This document shows, piece by piece, positions 7,322 to 11,216 of a stretch of DNA of 11,216 bases. A model generated the notes under the pieces. It worked only from the letters and a program-made list of their open reading frames with translations. It searched no databases and was not told the origin of the DNA. Both the position numbers and the translations under genes were made by a program. How positions within the stretch are numbered: position 1 is the first letter of the stretch; the number at the start of each line of letters is the position of its first letter. This DNA comes from Colwellia sp. (GTDB lineage: Bacteria > Pseudomonadota > Gammaproteobacteria > Enterobacterales > Alteromonadaceae), in the NCBI GenBank assembly GCA_003521815.1, contig DPHE01000014.1, positions 1 through 11,216 on the forward strand, given 5' to 3'.

Positions 7322-7931
7322 TCTCCAGTTCTTGCCATATATAATCTTGATCTAATGCACTTGAAGCCATAGTTGAACAGATAAGCCAGAGAATAAATGC
7401 TAACAACCCCATATTGACTGAAAGCTCTGTATCATCAAGAAGTTTATACATAGAGACAACAATACCCAACAAAAAAACATTTAGCATCGCCCAATTGTCT
7501 AAATAGTGATGCGCGCGAAAAAAATACAACAGTGCCGGTTTTAATCGATTAAACTTGAAGCTGTAGGTAATATAAAAGGCGCCTAACAACCGTACAACGG
7601 GTATGGCTAAAGTGAATAAAAAAACTAACGTGGCAATCATAATAAACCCACGATCAATCAATACCAAAATACAATCCAACAATGACGCATGATGATATTG
7701 CCCGACTAGTGTCACCCCCATAATAGGCAACAGTATTGCAGGCACAGATAATATAATTCCGGCAAGTGACCAAAAAAAACTACGCTCTATTGAGTCAACT
7801 TTTCGCTCAGTCAACATGCTACCACAACGCGTACATATTGCACTTTGCCCTTGCTTTAGCATTGGGGTGTCATACAATGCATCACACTGCTGACAAGCAA
7901 TTAACTGTTTAGCCTTTTTTGTTTTATTCAA
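7305..7931 (-). CDS. letA: LetA/PqiA family membrane protein, first half-gene
   Basis: This 208-residue inner-membrane protein is equivalent to the N-terminal half of LetA. It has a CxxC pair (C13/C16 and C33/C36), then about four membrane helices (52-72, 97-121, 143-163, 173-193). The conserved LPIMG (68-72) and LDNWAMLNVFLLGIVVS (144-160) match the PqiA domain. It ends in SSALDQDYIWQ, the counterpart of SFDPRLLWD in the other half. It is the first gene of the operon letA(N)-letA(C)-letB. The start is TTG at 7931: the nearby ATG at 7936 runs into TGA after two codons, and AGGA lies about 4 nt upstream of the TTG. I saw no convincing promoter in the 150 bp upstream, only a weak TATATC-type element in the 7932-8026 stretch. 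It could equally be called PqiA. Confidence 0.88.
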   Translation of the reverse strand: MNKTKKAKQLIACQQCDALYDTPMLKQGQSAICTRCGSMLTERKVDSIERSFFWSLAGIILSVPAILLPIMGVTLVGQYHHASLLDCILVLIDRGFIMIATLVFLFTLAIPVVRLLGAFYITYSFKFNRLKPALLYFFRAHHYLDNWAMLNVFLLGIVVSMYKLLDDTELSVNMGLLAFILWLICSTMASSALDQDYIWQELENEFVD

Positions 7932-8026
7932 ATCATCCTAACTTTTTTTAGATCCAAGCGACTAAGACTCTAGTGGAGATATACCCGCGCTACTAGAAGG
8001 GCTAACATTCCACTTAGGCATAAACT

Positions 8027-8053
8027 AAAAAAGCAGCGATAAACGCTGCTTTT
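8027..8053 (-). terminator. Intrinsic terminator of the cytochrome gene
   Basis: Read on the minus strand, AAAAGCAGCG, a 5-nt loop and CGCTGCTTTT form a 10-bp stem (arms 8044-8053 and 8029-8038). The T tract runs to 8027. It lies 30 bp past the cytochrome stop codon (8084), and it insulates the cytochrome gene from the letA-letB operon downstream on the same strand. The plus-strand reading has a shorter T run. Confidence 0.88.
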
Positions 8054-8083
8054 CATAATAATCACACTATACCTGTCTCTATG

Positions 8084-9028
8084 CTATTTAAGCGAAGACA
8101 TATAGTTAACTAGCTCATCAATATCGCTATCAGATAATTTAATGGCGATATTACGCATCATATTGTTACGGTCATTACCTCGGCTACCAGAACGGAAAGT
8201 AGTAAGTTGTGTTTTCAAATAAGCCGCATTTTGTCCGGCAAGCGCAGGAAAACCAGCTTGAGCCATACCTTTACCTTTTACACCATGACAAGCAACACAA
8301 GCAGTAATACCTTTATTTACATCACCACCAAAATATAGCTTATGACCAATATCACTACCTTCACCCTGACCGGCTGTTGGTGTTTGTACAGCAAAATAGG
8401 CTGCTAAGTCATGCATATCTTTTGGAGCTAATCCGGCAACCATGCCAGCCATAATCGGATTTACACGTTCGCCCGATTTGAAATTAGCTAATTGCTTAGC
8501 CGTGTAGCTAGCACTTTGACCGGCTAGTTTAGGGTAGATAGCGATAAGGCTATTACCGTCAGCACCATGACAAGATGCACACATAACTGATTTTTCTTGT
8601 CCGTCTTTAACATCACCAGCATATAATCCTTTGGCTTTAGTTGAGGTAACTATCTCAACACTACCTGCTGATGAGGTTACAGGCGCTGAACTATCGTCAC
8701 TTGCTACTGCTTTTTCACTAGTACGCTTTTGAATGGAGAAGTAAGCGGCTAAATCTGCCATATCTTGTTCTGATAAATTTGCCGCCATTGGCGCCATCAT
8801 CATATTGGTACGAGCACCAGATTTAAAATCAGCTAGTTGCTGAACAATATACGCAGCTTTCTGGCCTGCAAGATTAGGAAAAGTACCAATAGTACTTATA
8901 CCTGTAGCACCATGACAAGAAGCACACGAAGCTGCTTTAGTCTTACCTGCATCAGCATTGCCTTCTACTGCACTCGCTGTATTAATAACGCCTATTGTTA
9001 ACAATAGTGAAAAGATAATTTTTTTCAT
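8084..9028 (-). CDS. Cytochrome c4-like protein with three haem c domains
   Basis: This secreted cytochrome has 314 residues. A signal peptide (1-20, ending TASA) is followed by three class I cytochrome c domains, each with one CxxCH haem site: C35/C38/H39, C150/C153/H154 and C244/C247/H248. Each domain has the c4-type P.LAGQ..Y...QL..F.SG.R segment. Candidate methionine ligands are M77-M81, M193/M196 and M290/M291. Cytochromes c4 are usually diheme, near 200 residues, and carry electrons from the bc1 complex to terminal oxidases. A Ser/Ala/Thr-rich linker (about 102-132) follows domain 1. Domains 2 and 3 both start with a similar lead (GLYAGDV.. and KLYFGGDV..), so the third looks like a duplicate of the second. 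The gene is monocistronic between a promoter near 9077-9105 and a strong terminator, and divergent from engB. Confidence 0.9.
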   Translation of the reverse strand: MKKIIFSLLLTIGVINTASAVEGNADAGKTKAASCASCHGATGISTIGTFPNLAGQKAAYIVQQLADFKSGARTNMMMAPMAANLSEQDMADLAAYFSIQKRTSEKAVASDDSSAPVTSSAGSVEIVTSTKAKGLYAGDVKDGQEKSVMCASCHGADGNSLIAIYPKLAGQSASYTAKQLANFKSGERVNPIMAGMVAGLAPKDMHDLAAYFAVQTPTAGQGEGSDIGHKLYFGGDVNKGITACVACHGVKGKGMAQAGFPALAGQNAAYLKTQLTTFRSGSRGNDRNNMMRNIAIKLSDSDIDELVNYMSSLK

Positions 9029-9076
9029 TGAGTTGCTCTCTGCTTGTCAAAAACTAAATAAATAAAAAGTGACGGC

Positions 9077-9105
9077 ATTTTACACTAATATACACAGTGT
9101 GTAAC
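9077..9105 (-). promoter_or_regulatory. Cytochrome promoter with a 13-bp palindrome in the core
   Basis: On the minus strand GTTACA (9100-9105) and TAAAAT (9077-9082) are spaced 17 bp and match the sigma-70 -35 and -10 at 4/6 and 5/6. The start point would be near 9070, giving a leader of about 40 nt. The perfect palindrome TACACAGTGTGTA (9091-9103) covers part of the -35 and spacer, a natural place for a repressor. I saw no FNR/Anr-type TTGAT-N4-ATCAA site. Confidence 0.5.
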
Positions 9106-9188
9106 AACATCTAATAAAAAATCACTGAAAATATACAATATTTTGCTATTTTATTTGTTTTTTGCATAAAAAAGGAAACAGAAAACGC

Positions 9189-9194
9189 TATAAT
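9189..9194 (+). promoter_or_regulatory. -10 element of the engB promoter
   Basis: A perfect TATAAT lies 30 bp before the TTG start, giving a leader of about 24 nt. No good -35 is present at 16-18 bp; TTGCAT (9162-9167) is 21 bp away, too far. The promoter may depend on AT-rich upstream DNA. Confidence 0.55.
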
Positions 9195-9224
9195 GCGCTT
9201 TTACTTTTCAACTGAGTTAAGCCC

Positions 9225-9845
9225 TTGTCTTCAAAAACAATACATTTAAGCAAAGCGACCTTCACTATTAGTGCGCCAGACATTCGAAAATTACCAGAAG
9301 ACAATGGTATTGAAGTCGCCTTCGCCGGTCGTTCAAATGCCGGAAAATCAAGCGCATTAAATACATTAACCAATCAAAAGGGATTAGCACGTACCAGTAA
9401 AACCCCTGGTCGTACTCAACTAATCAATGTATTTGAAATAGGTAACAATAAACGCCTAATTGACTTACCTGGGTATGGTTTTGCCAAAGTACCGCTAGAA
9501 ATGAAAAAGAAATGGCAAGCCGCCTTAGGTGAATATTTAGAAAAACGCCAAAGCTTAAAAGGCTTAGTCGTACTAATGGACATCAGGCACCCACTCAAAG
9601 ATTTAGACATGGATTTAATTGAATGGGCTGTTGATGGCGACCTTCCAGTATTAGCCTTACTCACCAAATGCGATAAATTATCTCTAGGTAAACGAAGTAC
9701 TGAAGTTTTAAAAGTTAAAAAAGTATTAGATGCCCTTAATGGTAACGTCAGGGTACAAGCTTTTTCTTCACTTAAACGTACTGGCTCAGAACAAGCAGAT
9801 ACTATTATTTGTGATTGGTTTACAGAAGAGCAAGAAACTGAGTAA
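9225..9845 (+). CDS. engB: Ribosome-assembly GTPase EngB (YihA/YsxC)
   Basis: This 206-residue GTPase of the TrmE-Era-EngA-YihA group is needed for large ribosomal subunit assembly and is essential in many bacteria. The guanine-nucleotide motifs are complete: G1 GRSNAGKS (35-42), G2 around RTSKTPGRTQ (56-65), G3 DLPG (80-83), G4 TKCD (147-150) and G5 FSSLK (180-184). Long stretches (ALNTLTNQK, LARTSKTPGRTQLIN, ALGEYLEKRQSL, VVLMDIRHPLKDLD) match E. coli YihA as I recall it. The start is TTG at 9225; an in-frame TGA at 9213-9215 rules out anything much earlier, and the N-terminus aligns with the family. In E. coli this gene lies near small-RNA genes (spf, csrC); here it is next to a cytochrome gene. 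A long minus-strand frame across it (9416-10018) is a shadow. Confidence 0.97.
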   Translation: MSSKTIHLSKATFTISAPDIRKLPEDNGIEVAFAGRSNAGKSSALNTLTNQKGLARTSKTPGRTQLINVFEIGNNKRLIDLPGYGFAKVPLEMKKKWQAALGEYLEKRQSLKGLVVLMDIRHPLKDLDMDLIEWAVDGDLPVLALLTKCDKLSLGKRSTEVLKVKKVLDALNGNVRVQAFSSLKRTGSEQADTIICDWFTEEQETE

Positions 9846-9909
9846 TGTTTGTAACGTGTTAAGTGAGCTTCACCACTATAGGGGTTTGGCTCGCTACTCG
9901 TAAACACAC

Positions 9910-9951
9910 AAAAAAAAACCGATGGACCATTTAATATAAAATGGTCATCGG
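9910..9951 (-). terminator. Strong intrinsic terminator on the minus strand
   Basis: Read on the minus strand, CCGAT plus GACCATTT pairs with AAATGGTC plus ATCGG, 13 bp with a one-base bulge (arms 9939-9951 and 9919-9932), followed by nine T (9918 to 9910). It terminates transcription coming from the DsbA-like gene, whose stop is at 10068, giving a 3' untranslated stretch of about 115 nt. The plus-strand reading lacks a T tract, so it does not clearly serve engB. Confidence 0.85.
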
Positions 9952-10067
9952 CATGGAAGCTATGGGGAAAGCTATAATCAAAATTATTACAATAAGTGTC
10001 CGTTAGGGAACAAGACAATTATAGAGCAACTACTCTATCGATGTAAAGCATTAATAGTATAAATACT

Positions 10068-10715
10068 CTATTTATTTTTATCTAGATCAACTTTCTTTAA
10101 TATTGTTAACATAATATTGTAACTAGTTTGCCAATTTTTATAGTCTACTCTAATTGGATATAGCTCTGCATCTACTGCGAGTACTAACGAAGGAAAGCCT
10201 TGAATAGGCATTGCTCTAACTCTTGTTATTTCATTCATTAATTGTTGCTTTACCTTATCACTATTGATCTGTTGTGAAAACAGGTCTCCGTCAAGCCCAA
10301 TAGAGGTAGCAATTTTTATTAATGTCGCCATCTCAGATGGGTTCTGCGCGTGTAAATAATACACTTCTTGTATGGCCAAACACATGGCTTGTTCTTTCTG
10401 GTATTGTCTCGCAATAATAACGGCACGGCACGCAGGGTAAGCTGAACGTTTTGGTTGGCATTGTGACCAAAAATTAAAGTTAAATTGCGTCCCTAACTCC
10501 GCAGAGATCTTATGCCATGTTTCTTGTAAAAAACCTTGCATTGTTTCAGGCATCAGAGCATTAGAGTCCTCGGCTAAACCGCCGACAAGGGTATGAATCT
10601 GTATTCTAGATTCAAGTTGTTGTTGCAAAAGAAGCCACGTTGGTTGATAACCCCAACACCAACTACACATAGGATCATAAATATAATATAAAATGGGTTT
10701 TGCCATAGTGTTCAC
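10068..10715 (-). CDS. DsbA-family (COG3531-type) thiol-disulfide oxidoreductase, cytoplasmic
   Basis: This 215-residue protein has a thioredoxin/DsbA fold. After a first strand (ILYYIYDP) comes the active-site CxxC, C17-S-W-C20, in the MCSWCWG context. A helical insertion follows (about 55-160), then the cis-proline loop GFP (P175) and the final strand and helix. The YDPMCSWCWG signature is typical of the DsbA-like group annotated as predicted protein-disulfide isomerase (COG3531) and related to FrnE. No signal peptide is visible, so it probably works in the cytoplasm; the substrate is unknown. I take GTG at 10715 as the start because AAGGTG lies 7 nt before it, whereas the ATG at 10706 is 16 nt from that site. 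It is transcribed alone, divergently from the EamA gene. It is not the periplasmic DsbA of the Cpx regulon. Confidence 0.85.
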   Translation of the reverse strand: MNTMAKPILYYIYDPMCSWCWGYQPTWLLLQQQLESRIQIHTLVGGLAEDSNALMPETMQGFLQETWHKISAELGTQFNFNFWSQCQPKRSAYPACRAVIIARQYQKEQAMCLAIQEVYYLHAQNPSEMATLIKIATSIGLDGDLFSQQINSDKVKQQLMNEITRVRAMPIQGFPSLVLAVDAELYPIRVDYKNWQTSYNIMLTILKKVDLDKNK

Positions 10716-10718
10716 TTA

Positions 10719-10748
10719 TTTACACCTTAATGGTGAGTAAATTATAAT
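10719..10748 (+). promoter_or_regulatory. EamA-gene promoter overlapping a minus-strand -10
   Basis: TTTACA (10719-10724) and TATAAT (10743-10748), spaced 18 bp, match sigma-70 consensus at 5/6 and 6/6; the start point would be near 10755. The -10 is part of ATTATAAT, which is self-complementary, so a perfect TATAAT also reads on the minus strand at 10741-10746, 25 bp before the DsbA-like GTG start. The spacer holds an imperfect inverted repeat (TTTACACC and GGTG-AG-TAAA, 10719-10741). Confidence 0.6.
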
Positions 10749-10761
10749 AAAAGAGTCTTTC

Positions 10762-10779
10762 GATTGATTGATTGATTGA
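10762..10779. repeat. Tetranucleotide tandem repeat (GATT)4.5
   Basis: GATT is repeated four and a half times in the divergent region, just after the predicted EamA start point, where it would be in the untranslated leader. For the opposite promoter it occupies the expected -35 zone (10764-10769). Short tetranucleotide tracts can vary in copy number by slippage. Confidence 0.7.
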
Positions 10780-10888
10780 AAATTACACTATTTCGCCGCT
10801 ATGTACTATCTTGATTATCAAAAAATTTCATTTCAAAACGAATAAATTAATTCTATTATTTATAAAAATATCACACACTGAGAATTTA

Positions 10889-11212
10889 ATGGCTTACTTA
10901 CTTTTATCACTCACTACATTATTTTGGGCTGGTAATTTTATCTTGGGTCGATCTATGCGTTTAGTCGTATCGTCTATTGTTATGGCTGAATTACGATGGT
11001 TATTAGCGTTACTTATAATTTCTCCATTTTTATTACCAAAACTCAAAAAAAACAAAGATATTATTTTACAAAATTGGAAGATTCTCATCTTGTTGTCAGT
11101 GTTAAGTGTAGCCGGTTTCAATACGTTTATATACTTAGGGTTAACTATTACCACCGCTACTAACGCGACCATTTTACAATCCGTGATTCCTATTGATATT
11201 TTGATATTTTGA
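10889..11212 (+). CDS. EamA/DMT-family transporter, N-terminal part (partial or frameshifted)
   Basis: From the ATG at 10889 (GAGA about 6 nt upstream) the frame gives 107 residues of a multi-helix inner-membrane protein. The first helix carries FWAGNFILGR (12-21). A second has ELRWLLALLIISPFLLP (34-50), a third runs through 63-87, and GLTITTATNATILQSVIP (84-101) leads into a fourth. These are signature pieces of the EamA (DMT) family, normally ten helices and about 290-300 residues. The frame reaches TGA at 11210-11212, inside three copies of an 8-bp repeat, just where the fourth helix should continue. The gene is either frameshifted by the repeat or its true continuation lies beyond the window in another frame. 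The substrate cannot be inferred. An earlier in-frame TTG at 10772 is not credible. Confidence 0.75.
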   Translation: MAYLLLSLTTLFWAGNFILGRSMRLVVSSIVMAELRWLLALLIISPFLLPKLKKNKDIILQNWKILILLSVLSVAGFNTFIYLGLTITTATNATILQSVIPIDILIF

Positions 11213-11216
11213 TATT
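11193..11216. repeat. 8-bp tandem repeat, three exact copies, at the window edge
   Basis: TTGATATT is repeated exactly three times (11193-11200, 11201-11208, 11209-11216), ending at the last base given. Eight is not a multiple of three, so each added or lost copy changes the reading frame of the EamA gene. The third copy supplies the in-frame TGA. More copies may follow outside the window. Confidence 0.85.

Noticed and set aside
7970..7997. TCTAGT/ACTAGA inverted repeat upstream of letA
   Set aside because: Only 6 bp arms with a 16-nt loop in a short gap; too weak to call an operator or terminator.
9029..9224. Spot 42-like RNA near engB
   Set aside because: In E. coli spf lies next to engB, but nothing in this gap resembles that RNA or its terminator. 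The gap is explained by divergent promoters.
9416..10018. 200-codon minus-strand open frame across engB
   Set aside because: It is antisense to the highly conserved engB. Its translation is rich in Ser, Thr and Pro with no recognisable motif, and it crosses the terminator hairpin at 9919-9951. It is a shadow frame.
9846..10020. CsrB/CsrC-like RNA on the plus strand, suggested by several GGA motifs downstream of engB
   Set aside because: Only about four GGA motifs, mostly not in clear hairpin loops, and no T-tract terminator on that strand. The minus-strand terminator reading is stronger.
10772..10888. Longer EamA start at 10772
   Set aside because: The codon is a TTG inside the GATT tract, and the extra 39 residues would precede the normal first helix. 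The ATG at 10889 fits the family.

Overview
The window looks like chromosome of an AT-rich marine gammaproteobacterium, most likely an Alteromonadales member near Colwellia or Thalassotalea. This is an inference from base composition, protein style (EngB and CpxRA are close to the enterobacterial proteins, in AT-rich codons) and gene content. No database search was possible. I see no insertion sequence, CRISPR array, tRNA, rRNA or phage gene.

Layout, left to right. Positions 1-246 hold the 3' end of a TonB C-terminal-domain protein. A Cpx-type envelope-stress module follows: a CpxP/Spy-like periplasmic protein on the minus strand (348-854), a divergent control region with three GTAAA boxes in 11-bp steps (938-964), and cpxR-cpxA on the plus strand (to 3172). 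Behind cpxA is a short reading frame (3186-3545) that reads as a decayed remnant of a large AsmA/DUF748-like protein. It ends at a 14-bp perfect hairpin between convergent genes.

From 7931 down to 3606, on the minus strand, runs a lipid-transport operon of the LetA-LetB (YebS-YebT, PqiA-PqiB) type. LetA is encoded as two overlapping half-genes. LetB is a long MCE protein in which I count eight MCE domains, arranged as four alternating A/B pairs. Next is a secreted cytochrome c4-like protein with three haem-binding sites instead of two (8084-9028, minus), divergent from engB/yihA (9225-9845, plus). Then come a DsbA-fold cytoplasmic oxidoreductase (10068-10715, minus) and, divergently, the first 107 codons of an EamA-type transporter. 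That transporter frame meets a stop inside an 8-bp tandem repeat at the window edge.

Most genes serve the cell envelope: stress sensing (Cpx), phospholipid transport across the periplasm (Let), and periplasmic electron transfer (cytochrome). EngB is a ribosome-assembly GTPase. I do not see a clear new multi-gene system. The points that stand out are the tandem CpxR-like operator, the 4 x (A+B) architecture of LetB with split LetA, the triheme c4 variant, the remnant gene beside cpxA, and short tandem repeats on both sides of the EamA gene start.
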